Below, one piece after another: positions 23,240 to 31,982 of a DNA stretch of 64,000 nucleotides (positions are counted from its first letter, which is position 1; the number at the start of each line of letters is the position of its first letter). The notes under the pieces are model-generated. The model made no database searches, was not told the DNA's origin, and saw only the letters and a list, made by a program, of their open reading frames with translations. The position numbers and the translations under genes were made by a program. This DNA is from Streptomyces sp. L-9-10 (GTDB lineage Bacteria > Actinomycetota > Actinomycetes > Streptomycetales > Streptomycetaceae): the NCBI RefSeq assembly GCF_004151105.1, contig NZ_PHRF01000026.1, positions 235,398 through 299,397 on the forward strand. The letters run 5' to 3'.

Positions 23240-23623
23240 CTACAGCTCGTCAAGACCGGATCTGATACATCTGATTTCGTCGCCCCTGCTGACATCGTTC
23301 TGTAAGAAGATGCTGGAGGTGGCGCGTAGAGAAGTCTTTTCTTCGCTGAGTCGTCCCATCAAAACTTTCACCTGCTTGTCCCAGGTGCCCACCACTTTTT
23401 TCAGGCCGGCGGCAGTATCCCATCCGTCAAACATCCTGACCGCGGTGTTCGTGCTCTCCTTCGCCCCACCCGAGACCCTCTTGGTGTCCGGCTCCAACTC
23501 AGTCTCGATGGCGTTCGCCGCCGCATTTTTCTCCATCGGTGACGAGCCGAATACTCCCCCGCCATCCGGAGGAGTCAACAGGCTGGGCGGTGTACCGTCC
23601 ACGCTGCTCTCATCCCACGACAC
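23240..23623 (-). CDS. Small helical WXG100-like partner protein
   Basis: This is a 127-residue protein. The GTG at 23623 is chosen for AGGAGGGGG just upstream; it encodes SWDESSVDG. The first 30 residues are Pro/Gly-rich and the rest is two helices with GWDTAAGLKKVVGTWDKQV between them, similar in size and layout to WXG100/ESX substrate proteins. It ends 34 bp before the toxin-like gene. It probably pairs with the toxin's N-terminal helical module for secretion or chaperoning. The sequence similarity to known WXG100 proteins is weak, so the call depends on context. Confidence 0.5.
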   Translation of the reverse strand: MSWDESSVDGTPPSLLTPPDGGGVFGSSPMEKNAAANAIETELEPDTKRVSGGAKESTNTAVRMFDGWDTAAGLKKVVGTWDKQVKVLMGRLSEEKTSLRATSSIFLQNDVSRGDEIRCIRSGLDEL

Positions 23624-23724
23624 GATCAGCCCCCTCCTTGAATCCAGCTCAGAGCATAGGCAGAACAACCGCTGCCGCGGCCTCCGTTGTTTATCAAGGC
23701 CGAAAACGCACTGCCCAGGCGTGA

Positions 23725-24492
23725 GTGGGGAGTCCAGTGGGCGGCAGTCCCCTTTACCTAGTTGACCTTGGCAAGGTGGAGCGGCTGGAGCCGGGACACC
23801 TGGAATATCTCTACGAGCGGATGCAGAAGAGCGGCAGCGCCGCAGGAACCGCTCACCACGCTCATAGAACCATCCGCGTCGCCCTGGGCGAAGCCGTCCG
23901 TCGCGGGCACGTCACCAAGAACGTCGCTGCGATCGCCAACGCCCCCAGCCCCGATGAGGAGGAGACCGAGCCGTACACCATCGAGGAGATTCAGAGCCTC
24001 TTGTTTGGAGGCGTCGAAGCTCCGCAACAGCACGCCCGCAGGGTCATCGCCCTGACACTCGGCCTGCGCCAGGGCGAGGCGCTCGGGCTGATGTGGGAAG
24101 ACGTGTACCTGGACGCCGGGTACGTCCGCATCCGCAAGAACCGTCTGCGCGCGGTACGAGCATGGGTGCGGCGACAATTGCGGCCGGAGACCTGGCTACC
24201 GCCGGAGCGCAGGCAGATCCGCCGGGAGTTCAAGAAGACCGAGCCGTACGAGACGGACGTCTGCATGACGCGCGTCATGCAGACGGCACCGTGCTGCTCC
24301 TGCTCGGGGTCCCGGATGTTGGGATGGGAGCCGGGCGGCTCAGCACGGATGAGGGCCCGGTACACGCACGTCACCGGCCCCATGCTGAAGAACGTTGTGC
24401 ACCAGGTCGGTGAAGCGCTCTGGGGCCCCGCGCCGGAGGCGGGCGAAGACAGCGGAGCCGGCTCGAACGAGGAGCCCTCGGACCTCAACTGA
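23725..24492 (+). pseudogene. Degenerate tyrosine integrase
   Basis: The frame carries recognisable parts of the same integrase type as the intact gene at 52317: LERLYRKMQ-like LEYLYERMQKSGSAAGTA, then ALTLGLRQGEALGLMWEDV with the first catalytic Arg, and later MLGWEPGGSARMRARYTH with the Tyr. The N-terminal domain is missing, about 100 residues of the catalytic domain (including the zinc-knuckle-like insert) are deleted, and the HxxR box (LHDARH) is found only in another frame, so there is a frameshift as well. It lies 145 bp from the attachment site. No activity is expected. Confidence 0.85.
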
Positions 24493-24574
24493 GACGGAAA
24501 CTGAGACAGAAGATCACGTAGGGCCCACCGCGTCGCCGCGCGCGAGGCTCCGCGCCTGGTCTCGGATCCGCACG

Positions 24575-24618
24575 CGAAGAAGGCCCTGACCAGTCAAGAC
24601 TGGTCAGGGCCTTCTTCG
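24575..24618. terminator. Perfect 20-bp inverted repeat, strong terminator
   Basis: Arms 24575-24594 and 24599-24618 are exact reverse complements around a CAAG loop. It lies 20 bp from the tRNA-like repeat, in the same position as the 15-bp hairpin that follows the real tRNA-Ser at 59769-59802. It probably was the tRNA terminator before the inner element entered. Confidence 0.8.
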
Positions 24619-24637
24619 TATTGCCCGGTGAGAGCAA

Positions 24638-24693
24638 TGGCGGAGGATACGAGATTCGAACTCGTGAGGGGTTGCCCCCAACACGCTTTCCAA
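24638..24693. repeat. Attachment site copy (attL/attR), 56 bp
   Basis: This is an exact copy of 59824-59879, covering the tRNA-Ser 3' half from the CCA end back into the anticodon loop. After 24693 the match stops abruptly. The left flank matches the older 21.5-kb copy. Confidence 0.9.
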
Positions 24694-24787
24694 ATGTTCG
24701 TCTGGGGGTTCTGGGGCGTACGGCAATGTCCTGAACTGCGGTGCAGCTGGTCCGGGCGGGGGTTCTGAACGATGCTGTACGCAGGTG

Positions 24788-24815
24788 AATGCAACCAGAA
24801 CTGCAACCACGGACG
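24788..24815. repeat. Arm-type repeat near the left end of the element
   Basis: Two tandem copies of TGCAACCA-like sequence (TGCAACCAGAACTGCAACCA) are followed by CGGACGG. The same arrangement, in the same orientation, occurs at 59739-59770 near the other end. Both are inside the element, about 95 and 55 bp from the att repeats, as expected of integrase or Xis arm sites. Confidence 0.55.
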
Positions 24816-24826
24816 GAGGCCGGTAG

Positions 24827-25789
24827 TCAGGCGGGGGAGGAGTCGTCGGCTCGGAGCGCTTGTTCCGCAGTGGTAGCGATGTGCTGGACGCACTCCCGTA
24901 GTTGGTCGAGTTTCACGGCCCGCTGCTGGCTCTGCAGAGCCTGGGTGAGGGCGGCGATGACGGTCTCCTGATGGCTGGTGGTGCCGAGTGCTCGTGCCGC
25001 CCGGTCGAGCAAGGTGACATCCAGATCGATGGAGCATGTCGGCTCCGCGGTGGCTGGCATCGGAGATGGAGGGCGTAGGCGTGGTGTGCGGCGGCGTGAT
25101 GCTGTCTCCATGAGCACCGGTGTGGAAGGGACAGCCGGCGGGGGTTCCGGGACAACAGTGTCCGGGGAGCCGAGAACGGTGACCACCGGCCTGCGGTAGG
25201 CGACAGGCGTACCGCTCGTAGCTGTGAGGGTGACGAGTTCCGTGGTGAAGTCGCAGACGGCGGGGCCTTCTACAGCGTCCAGTTCTTCGGCCAGTTGGGG
25301 AAGGCGCTTGGCTGCTTCCCACGAGCCGGTGTGGAACTGGAACTTGCCGAGGGAGGGGGCGGCCATGAGTCGGAAGGTCAGCTCGATGGTGGGTTGGGGC
25401 CCGCGTCCCTCCTTGGCGAGTGCTTTGCGGTCTTCCACCAATAGAGGACAGCCACAGGGCCGTCCCTTCACGTCGGCCGGCGACAGGAACACCACTCCGT
25501 CGCATTCGTGGATCTTCCCCTTGCTGCTCCAAAGAACCATACGAGCGGATACCGCATCGGGCCCATCCATAAGGATGCGTACGGATTCGCGGGCCGTCAG
25601 TATCTCGTAGGCACGTTTGCCGCTCCCACCATTGGGAGATAGCTGGCCGCCGTGGAGGTCGGCGATGCGGGCAGCCACCTGCGCGTCGTCGGTCGTTACC
25701 CGCCAAGTATCCAGAGCCTGAGGTCGGTTCCCTTCAGCAATGCGTCCTTGGTGGAAGCGTCCGGCGTAGACGGGTGTGCTGGGTGTCAT
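24827..25789 (-). CDS. phiC31 gp3-like protein (recombination-directionality-factor family)
   Basis: This 320-residue protein starts at an ATG (25789) with AGGAAT upstream. The first 220 residues follow the layout of phiC31 gp3 and relatives: an N-terminal GRIAEGNRPQALDTWRV strand pair, DAQVAARIADLHGGQLSP, YEILTARESVRILM, then HECDGVVFL and GRPCGCP (C96, C112, C114), a Cys cluster likely to bind metal. TIELTFRLMAAPSLGKFQFHTGSWEA closes the domain. The C-terminal 100 residues are a Pro-rich linker and helices. Gp3 controls serine integrases, but this element has a tyrosine integrase, so the role here is probably different DNA-linked work. It is the first gene inside the left att. Confidence 0.65.
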   Translation of the reverse strand: MTPSTPVYAGRFHQGRIAEGNRPQALDTWRVTTDDAQVAARIADLHGGQLSPNGGSGKRAYEILTARESVRILMDGPDAVSARMVLWSSKGKIHECDGVVFLSPADVKGRPCGCPLLVEDRKALAKEGRGPQPTIELTFRLMAAPSLGKFQFHTGSWEAAKRLPQLAEELDAVEGPAVCDFTTELVTLTATSGTPVAYRRPVVTVLGSPDTVVPEPPPAVPSTPVLMETASRRRTPRLRPPSPMPATAEPTCSIDLDVTLLDRAARALGTTSHQETVIAALTQALQSQQRAVKLDQLRECVQHIATTAEQALRADDSSPA

Positions 25790-25850
25790 GCAGATTCCTG
25801 TGACGGAGTGGTGGTGTTCCGGGCTTACGACAGTGTGGGTGGCGCTGGGC

Positions 25851-26123
25851 TTATCCCGTGGACAGGTCCGGTCGCCACTCCCGGATGTCGTCATCGAAAT
25901 CGCCGTCGCGCATGTCGCTCAGAGCAGCCGAATAGCCGATTTGGATGGCCTCGTTGATCAGCTGGTGCAGCCCGGCTGGTGCGACAGAGAGCCCGGCGCC
26001 CGAGCAGAGGTTGGCGGCGGCATGGTCGGCGGCCCGAGCGTGCTCATCAGGGACTGTTGCCATGTGCAGGTCCGAAACGGCTCGAACCGCGCTCCCGATC
26101 TCTTCCTGTGAAGGCGAAGTCAT
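25851..26123 (-). CDS. Small protein of unknown function
   Basis: This is a protein of about 90 residues starting at ATG 26123 (GAGGA 10 nt upstream). It is acidic and mostly helical (SQEEIGSAVRAVSDL, AGLHQLINEAIQIGYSAAL, DMRDGDFDDDIREW) with no known motif. It lies 61 bp upstream of the gp3-like gene on the same strand and may be co-transcribed. Codon use matches the neighbours, so I take it as real. Confidence 0.55.
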   Translation of the reverse strand: MTSPSQEEIGSAVRAVSDLHMATVPDEHARAADHAAANLCSGAGLSVAPAGLHQLINEAIQIGYSAALSDMRDGDFDDDIREWRPDLSTG

Positions 26124-26295
26124 GGCGGTCAGTATCCTCACGCCGCAGGCGGCACGGAATGGCGCCTCGGAGCACCAGCGCGTCGCCCCTGGCGAAGGAC
26201 CATGGGCGAGGACATGAAGTGGACCGTATCGCGTGCGCTGGTGGGGGTGCTGCTCAGCCGAGCAGCACCCCCACCAGCGACGTGAAGAGATGCGG

Positions 26296-28833
26296 CTACA
26301 GCTTGAGGATCAGGGCTTCGACCTGGCTGAGGGCGGAGATGCTTCCTTCGGCGGCTCCGCGGGCCTTCGTCAGTTTCTCCATCCACTCGATCCGTTGATC
26401 GGCGGGGAGTGGATCTTCACCGAGGTCATCCCGCAGGCGCCGTGCCGTCTCGAAGTCGCTCAGCAGGGCATCGGCGGCCTGGACCGCACGTTCATAGCCG
26501 CCCTCGACGAGCTCGATCCGGGCCGGCAGTTCCTTCCGTAGGGCGCCCAACTGCGCACGAGGGTCTGCGGCGACGCCTCCAGCTGCACGCGAGGTGTCGT
26601 CGTTGGAGCGGTCTTCGGCGGCCTGATCTGCCGAGCCGGTTGTGCCTGTGGCTGCGTTGCGACCTTTTCCACTTTGGAAGGCGCTCCCCCAGATGGGCGG
26701 GAAGAGCTCGTCGAACCACGCCTTGTCGACCACCAGCGCCGTCGGCTGCCCATCTGTGTCCGGCGCGAGAACCATCCCAGGGACGATCGTGCTCCTGCTT
26801 TCCTCGGACCAGGTCTGCTCGCCGTAGCAGATCAACCTCGTACCGTCGGGCGCTTCCGGCACTTCGGTGGCATCCGGGTGCTCCAACACCACCTTGGCAA
26901 AGGCGAGAAGTAGTTCGCGGCTGACGTTCAGCGCTTCTTGCTTGTACGCCATCTTCAACGCCGCCACAGCGTTTGCCGGGCTCCGGCGCTCCCCCTTTCG
27001 TTGTCCGCCCGCCTCGCTTCCTTGGCCTGGCGTGATCAGGGGCTCGGGCGCGTGGATCAGGTTAGGCACCATGCGTTGGACCAGAGCTGCCCATGCGGTG
27101 GCGTCACCTGCCTGTGCACCGAGGAACAAGTCCCTTAGCGAACGGGGATCTTGCCGGGCTCCTTCCTTGGTGTCTGCGACGGCGAACAGGCCGTTGGCGG
27201 AGAGAATGTTGGCACGGTGCATGGAGAGCTGTGCCACGGCGGCGGACCACAACTTGGTCCGGGCCGCCGCTGTTTTGGCGCCAGTCTGGCTCCAGGCCGG
27301 CTCCTGCAGCGCACCACGCACGATCGGCCAGTAGCGACCTACGTCACGGACTTGGCGCTGCCCCGTCTGCGGTGGCGCCGCAGGTAGGTCGGGGAAGACG
27401 AGCGCCGTGATGGACCGGAGCGCGATGTCTCGAAGGGTGACGGGTGAGATCTCCTCGCCCGGCGGCAGCAGCGGAGAGAGCGGGGCGAGTGGCCCGTTCG
27501 CGGTCAGAGCCGACCGCACGCCGTCCACGTTGAGACGGTCTGCACCCCTTGCCTCAGGAAACGTGTCGGCGAGTGCCTGAACGAGTAGCCCCTCTGTGGC
27601 GTACGCGTCGACGAGAATCGCGAAGAGGGCAATGAGGCGGGCGTCCTCGTCGTACGGCTGGATCCCGCGGAGGTGATCGTCGACGTTCAGTGCTCGAAGC
27701 AGATGCTCCAGGGCGGCGGGGTTACTGCAGCCGACCACAACCTCCGTCGGGACGTCTGCGATCCGGCCGGCTCGATGGGCGGGGTGTTCCCGATCGGTTC
27801 CTTCTGCTGCGAGCGCCTCATTGAGGCTGTAAGAAATGCGATTCAGTACCTCGCGCTGGTTGTGCAGCAGCAGTTCGGAGTCGGTGTTCTCGCGCGGATA
27901 GGGGTACAGGGACTGGGGCATCCCTGTCACGAGGTGCTCGACTTGCAGGCCGAAGATGTCGAGGCGGGCAAGTGCTCGGTTGTTCGCGGTGACGGCGACC
28001 ATTCGCCACGACGTGGATGTCTGGCCGGTCTGATCCTGCAACTGCCACTGCTGCAGGACGCACATGCCTCGTGACAGCTGGCCCGCAGCGACCAAGGACT
28101 CGACGAGGTCATATCCACGACCTCGGCCTGCACGCCGAAGGTTCTCAACCGCGTATCGCTGCAGGTGCACGGCGACCTCGCGGGGCTGGGGCGAGAGCAC
28201 CAGCGCCGCCATGGCTCGTCCATCTTCTTCTGCAGACTTCACTACTGGGCGGGGCCGACGGTTACCAAGTGAGGACAGCAGAGCGTCTCGCTCGCGCTGA
28301 GCCTCGGTCACCCGCGATGTTGCCGCCCGGTACTTGTCCTCCGCAGCTGCAAGTTCTGCGGCTGCGTAGGTGTCATCGTCGACCGACCGGCGACGGGCTT
28401 CGCGTGCCTTCTCCGCTTGCTTCTCCGCCTTCCGTGCCTCCTCCAGCCTGAACTCGGCATCGACCAGTGCCTTGACCCGCTCCGTCGCCTCCGGACTGGG
28501 AGGTGTCCAGAAGCTGGCGGTGCGGTCGTTGAGATCCCAGGGAGCGACCCCGGCGCCGTGTACGTGGCAAGTGAGCAGGAGAACCTTGTCTTCGCCTGCC
28601 TTAACTACCCGGTACGCGGATGTGGCGAGCGCCTTCGTGGTGCGTGGCGAGACCACGAGCTTCTTGATCTCGGTGTCGCCGAGGGCGGTGCCAAGTCCTT
28701 CGACGATTGCGGCACGTGGGGGCGGGGTCACGCCCTCCTGCTTGCACGTGTTCTCAATCGCTTCCGCCAGCTTCTCCGACCACGTGTCGGTACTGACGTA
28801 CGGGAAGATTCCTTCAGGCCGCTTCACAGCCAT
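26296..28833 (-). CDS. Large element-borne protein of unknown function
   Basis: This is an 845-residue protein whose ATG at 28833 lacks a strong ribosome site. Layout: a globular N-terminal part (1-110), a long coiled coil (about 110-185, RLEEARKAEKQAEKAREARR and ATSRVTEAQRERDALL), a central domain containing GYDLVESLVAAGQLSRG and WRMVAVTANNRALARLDIFG, a helical part to about 700, and a final coiled segment. The central block faintly recalls ParB/DndB-type nuclease-like domains, in which a basic NNR/GQHR motif follows a strand, but I cannot confirm this. It is the largest gene in the left half of the element. There are no membrane helices. Confidence 0.6.
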   Translation of the reverse strand: MAVKRPEGIFPYVSTDTWSEKLAEAIENTCKQEGVTPPPRAAIVEGLGTALGDTEIKKLVVSPRTTKALATSAYRVVKAGEDKVLLLTCHVHGAGVAPWDLNDRTASFWTPPSPEATERVKALVDAEFRLEEARKAEKQAEKAREARRRSVDDDTYAAAELAAAEDKYRAATSRVTEAQRERDALLSSLGNRRPRPVVKSAEEDGRAMAALVLSPQPREVAVHLQRYAVENLRRAGRGRGYDLVESLVAAGQLSRGMCVLQQWQLQDQTGQTSTSWRMVAVTANNRALARLDIFGLQVEHLVTGMPQSLYPYPRENTDSELLLHNQREVLNRISYSLNEALAAEGTDREHPAHRAGRIADVPTEVVVGCSNPAALEHLLRALNVDDHLRGIQPYDEDARLIALFAILVDAYATEGLLVQALADTFPEARGADRLNVDGVRSALTANGPLAPLSPLLPPGEEISPVTLRDIALRSITALVFPDLPAAPPQTGQRQVRDVGRYWPIVRGALQEPAWSQTGAKTAAARTKLWSAAVAQLSMHRANILSANGLFAVADTKEGARQDPRSLRDLFLGAQAGDATAWAALVQRMVPNLIHAPEPLITPGQGSEAGGQRKGERRSPANAVAALKMAYKQEALNVSRELLLAFAKVVLEHPDATEVPEAPDGTRLICYGEQTWSEESRSTIVPGMVLAPDTDGQPTALVVDKAWFDELFPPIWGSAFQSGKGRNAATGTTGSADQAAEDRSNDDTSRAAGGVAADPRAQLGALRKELPARIELVEGGYERAVQAADALLSDFETARRLRDDLGEDPLPADQRIEWMEKLTKARGAAEGSISALSQVEALILKL

Positions 28834-29441
28834 GGCAGTTACTGCCTTCTCCGGGCATGCCCGGGGACGCACGCTCCCGGCAATCGAGAGCGTGACACGC
28901 ACCCGAGAACCGAAGCCTCGCGCCAACAGGATGCAGGTGGACGACCTAGAGCCTTCCGAACCTCTCCCGCTCCGTACGATCCAGCTGTCGGCGCCCGAAG
29001 AGGATCAGCTCCAACGGCACCCATGGCGGCACCTGAGCGTCTCGCACCTTGCTCCTGCTCCGCCGTCGGCGGCATGAGGCGGACGCCGGTGGAGGACCAC
29101 CGACGTGCAAGATCGAAGATGCCAGGAGCGACCTGGGTGCAGACCCGAAAGCTGGGCTTCAATCACCCGATCGGTTAGTAAGCCCCCAAAACCCTGATGC
29201 TCGTAGCGTCCTTCCGGTAGAGGCTTCCGGTATGGATTCGTGGCAGCTCTACTGCTGCGGTTCTCGGGAACGCCTCCGTGCCCGAGGTATACCGTGTCGC
29301 CGCGCTTCCCGCACCGACACGGCGGTGTGCGGTGGCGCCGATTCCGCGCACTGGTGCTGCTGCGACGAGCTGACTCTGTCCTGACCTCGGTCGTTCTCGG
29401 CGGCCCGCAGCCTCCGTTCCTACGCCAAGGCTAGATATGAG
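28834..29441. other. 608-bp stretch without a recognisable gene
   Basis: Open frames here have poor codon bias and no family features. A short direct repeat, CTTCCGGTA, occurs twice at about 29210-29233. It probably holds the promoter for the 845-residue gene and the decayed end of an older gene. Confidence 0.5.
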
Positions 29442-30026
29442 TTATTTGTTGTCTTTCATAGCTATTCGTGCAACCTTGCAGGTCCATGCCGCCGCCGGCC
29501 CCGGAGGCGGGTGCTTGATGAGGTCGAACCGGTCCGGATGGCCGGCGAGGATGGCGTGCACCGACCACGAGGTATGCGAATCGCGTTTGTTCCGGGGCCA
29601 GGCAGCTGCAACTCTGCGATACCTCGCGAGAGCAGCCGGTGATATCCCGAGAGCCTCAGCGAATTTTTCCAGCGGCTGGAATACCTGGTCTTGCTTCTCG
29701 TGCGGTGGCACTGCCTCAAGGATGAGATCGCCCAACTTGAATTGGACCGCACTGGCACTTCGTACCATCTCCCTCCCGGTCCTTACGAGTTCGGGGGGAT
29801 GCTCATCGGTCGTCTCTGCCCGTGCAGGCGGGTCTACTTGGGTTGCCCTGTGAGCGGTCCGAAGCGCGGCGACGCGTTCTCCTGGGGTGTGGTTGCAGTA
29901 GGGGCAGCCGCCGACCGATTCGAAGGTTTTCCGAGCCGCCAAGTGGCCGAAATGGCACTTCACGATTTCGGCCGTGCGTCCCTCCTGGCTCCAGAAGAGA
30001 GGGATGTTGTTTCCTGGCTCCGGCAC
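29442..30026 (-). CDS. DUF6192-like protein with zinc-finger-like N-terminus
   Basis: This 194-residue protein starts at a GTG (30026) with GGAGGCGG upstream. Residues 20-45 contain KCHFGHLAARKTF and GCPYCNHTPGERV, four Cys/His positions that look like a zinc ribbon. Residues 85-185 match the DUF6192 family: GREMVRSASAVQFKLGDLIL, then ALGISPAALARYRRVAAAWP and SWSVHAILAGHPDRFDLIK, where a helix-turn-helix-like segment is followed by the typical His/Arg block. The function of DUF6192 is not known to me, but the segment suggests DNA binding. It is the last gene of a three-gene operon (20-bp gap). Confidence 0.7.
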   Translation of the reverse strand: MPEPGNNIPLFWSQEGRTAEIVKCHFGHLAARKTFESVGGCPYCNHTPGERVAALRTAHRATQVDPPARAETTDEHPPELVRTGREMVRSASAVQFKLGDLILEAVPPHEKQDQVFQPLEKFAEALGISPAALARYRRVAAAWPRNKRDSHTSWSVHAILAGHPDRFDLIKHPPPGPAAAWTCKVARIAMKDNK

Positions 30027-30046
30027 GGCGCAACCGCCTCCTGTCC

Positions 30047-30490
30047 CTATTCGGCGGGGCCCTCGCCGCGGAGGGCGAGGTCCACCGAGAAGCCGGCGTC
30101 GCGCATCCGCTGCGTCGCCCGGACGATGCCGTTCACCGCCTGGCTGGCCACGATGATCTGAGGGCTCTGCTGGTCAGCCGGAGTGAGGGGCGCGATGGCG
30201 CTGCGGTGCAGTCGTACGGCTCGCCGGTGAAGTTGGGCGATTTCGCGGCTGATGGCGAGCAGGGCGAGTTGGGGGTCGCGGGTGCGCATGTAGAGGGTGA
30301 AGAGGTACAGCAGACACTCCTGCTCCACGATGCACTTATTGTCCTTGTCCCAGGCTTTGGCGATCTCGAACTGCCCCTCGGTCATCTTTTCCAGCGCGAC
30401 CTCGCGCGGCATGCCGTCGCCACCGAAGTCACCGATGGCCTCCCACAGTTCCTCCCCGAGGTCATGCGGTGACCTGCGGCGCGTTGTCAT
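30047..30490 (-). CDS. Helical protein of unknown function
   Basis: This is a 147-residue protein whose ATG overlaps the stop of the upstream DUF6192-like gene (ATGA). It is predicted all-helical and soluble: VALEKMTEGQFEIAKAWDKD, then YLFTLYMRTRDPQLALLAIS and REIAQLHRRAVRLHRSA. No motif is recognised. Co-translation with two DUF6192-like genes suggests they act together, possibly in a regulatory or DNA-binding complex. Confidence 0.65.
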   Translation of the reverse strand: MTTRRRSPHDLGEELWEAIGDFGGDGMPREVALEKMTEGQFEIAKAWDKDNKCIVEQECLLYLFTLYMRTRDPQLALLAISREIAQLHRRAVRLHRSAIAPLTPADQQSPQIIVASQAVNGIVRATQRMRDAGFSVDLALRGEGPAE

Positions 30491-31440
30491 CAGCCTTCCC
30501 CTCCCGCCTCATCGCGCAGCATCTCGGCCAGGGCGGCGTCCATGTCGGTCTTCCCGGTCGTCGCGACGTGGTCGCACCAGTCGCAGATCGCGCGGACCTT
30601 CCGCATGCTGTCGGTCACGGCTTCGATGGCGGTTTCGTCGCAGTTCTCGGTCTGCAGCAGGACTACGGCGTTCTGCATGGAGACGCAGAAGCTGGTGGCC
30701 AAGCCGAGGATCTTCAGCACAGCTGAGGGCGTATCCCGGTAGTCGACGGCAGGCGCCTGTCGGGCCAGGGGCCCTTCCTGCGACGTGGCCCGGGAGGGCG
30801 GTTCGGACAGTCCTGCCAGCGCGCGGGCCTCACCGGCGCGTTCCTCAAGCTTCTTGCCACGCTGGCGATTTGCCTCCCGTACGGCATTGCGGAAGCGAGG
30901 GTTTTCGACGACTGCTTCGATCACCTCGGTCCGCTCTGCCAGCTGGGCGATGGCCGCCGCAGCCTCGTCGGTGTCGCGCAGGATGTGCTTGGCCTTGTCG
31001 ATCCGTTCGTCGGGAGTTTTGGGGTGGACAGGCATGAGCTGCCGGGCACGAAGAGCCTCGTCCTGGGTCCACGGCACGGTCTCGTCGGGGTCGGTGGGGT
31101 CCTGCGGTTCCTCGCGGATCATGTGAAACCGGTCGGGTTCCGCGGCCAGCCGCGCGTGCACAGACCAGGAAACGTCGGACCGTCGCATGCTTGGCGGCCA
31201 TGCCCGGGAGACGTAACGGTAGTTCAGAAGCGTGCTCGGCCTTGCGCCGATCTGCTCGGCATAGACCTCGACGATCCTCTCGACATCGCCTTGGCGCTCC
31301 GAGGAGTCGAGCATCTCGACAAGCGTGTCGCCCAGCTCGAACTTCGCATCGCCGATCTGCTTCACGAGCCGGCGCCCCTTCTCTACGTACGCCTGCCACT
31401 CGCCTTCCATGAACCCGGGAGGAGGGAGGACATCAACCAT
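30490..31440 (-). CDS. DUF6192-like protein, long form
   Basis: This 316-residue protein starts at an ATG (31440) with TGGAGGC 6 nt upstream. Residues 10-110 match the same family block as the shorter paralogue: EKGRRLVKQIGDAKFELGDT, then IGARPSTLLNYRYVSRAWPP, DVSWSVHARLAAEPDRFHMI and WTQDEALRARQLMP. The second half is a charged helical region (VIEAVVENPRFRNAVREANR) and a C-terminal helical domain with CDWCDHVATTGKTDMDAA. It is the first gene of the three-gene operon; both DUF6192-type genes probably arose by duplication. Confidence 0.7.
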   Translation of the reverse strand: MVDVLPPPGFMEGEWQAYVEKGRRLVKQIGDAKFELGDTLVEMLDSSERQGDVERIVEVYAEQIGARPSTLLNYRYVSRAWPPSMRRSDVSWSVHARLAAEPDRFHMIREEPQDPTDPDETVPWTQDEALRARQLMPVHPKTPDERIDKAKHILRDTDEAAAAIAQLAERTEVIEAVVENPRFRNAVREANRQRGKKLEERAGEARALAGLSEPPSRATSQEGPLARQAPAVDYRDTPSAVLKILGLATSFCVSMQNAVVLLQTENCDETAIEAVTDSMRKVRAICDWCDHVATTGKTDMDAALAEMLRDEAGGEG

Positions 31441-31752
31441 GGCAGCCTCCAGCTGTCTTGTCCGGATCGGCCGGGAAGCGCAGGAGGGCCGCATGCCTCG
31501 CGGTCGCAGCACCGCCGGGGTGGTGTGTCCGGCCGCTGTTCCAAAAGCATCGTGACGTTTCACGAGCAGGCGGAGGGAGTGCGAACTAGAAGCGGATAGA
31601 GGCACTTACGTTCGCTCCCGGGCGACCGTCTGACCACGCAAGAGCTGGGGAGTGCCAGAGGGCGTGAGGGATGACCGTGCGCCTATGCGTGAGGCAGGTG
31701 AGACCCGGGAGTGGACGTGCTGCAGCCGGGCCGTGCTGTGTCAACTGCCGCT
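31441..31752. other. 312-bp intergenic region
   Basis: It lies upstream of the DUF6192 operon and downstream of the small XRE gene. No gene, hairpin or repeat stands out; it should hold the operon promoter. Confidence 0.45.
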
Positions 31753-31977
31753 CTACCGGCGGTACAACAGGCAGTACGCGCGACGGTAGTACGGTCCGGG
31801 ATAGACCTCACCCTGCTCGTGCTGCCACAGCGTCTGGAAGTTGGCGGCCGGCACCGTGAGCCCCGCGGCCCGGACCACCTCGCACAGCTGCTCGCCCGCG
31901 CCTTCGAGCGTCAGGCTGTGGGCTTCGCGCTGCTGTCGCAGTTTGTCCGGGCGCCGCCCCCGCCGGCTCTTCGCCAC
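31753..31977 (-). CDS. Short XRE-type helix-turn-helix protein
   Basis: This 74-residue protein starts at a GTG (31977) 5 bp after the preceding gene's stop. DKLRQQREAHSLTLEGAGEQ, then VPAANFQTLWQHEQGEVYPG and YYRRAYCLLY follow the DNA-binding part of Streptomyces XRE regulators. Relatives usually continue after YCLAYG for 150 or more residues; here the frame stops. It is either a mini-regulator or the truncated end of a longer gene. It is probably co-transcribed with the HTH-SUMF1-like gene. Confidence 0.6.
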   Translation of the reverse strand: MAKSRRGRRPDKLRQQREAHSLTLEGAGEQLCEVVRAAGLTVPAANFQTLWQHEQGEVYPGPYYRRAYCLLYRR

Positions 31978-31982
31978 TTCGT

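Larger units (their letters stand above)
21501..24637. mobile_element. Remnant integrative element, outer of two at tRNA-Ser
   Basis: This segment is bounded by the truncated att copy at 21501 and the 56-bp copy beginning at 24638. It contains an IS256-type transposase scrap, a type VII-style toxin module and a frameshifted integrase whose sequence is close to that of the inner element's integrase. The integrase remnant points toward the att site, as expected for this kind of element. No replication or transfer gene remains, so it is a decayed relative left behind when the second element integrated at the same tRNA. Confidence 0.75.
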
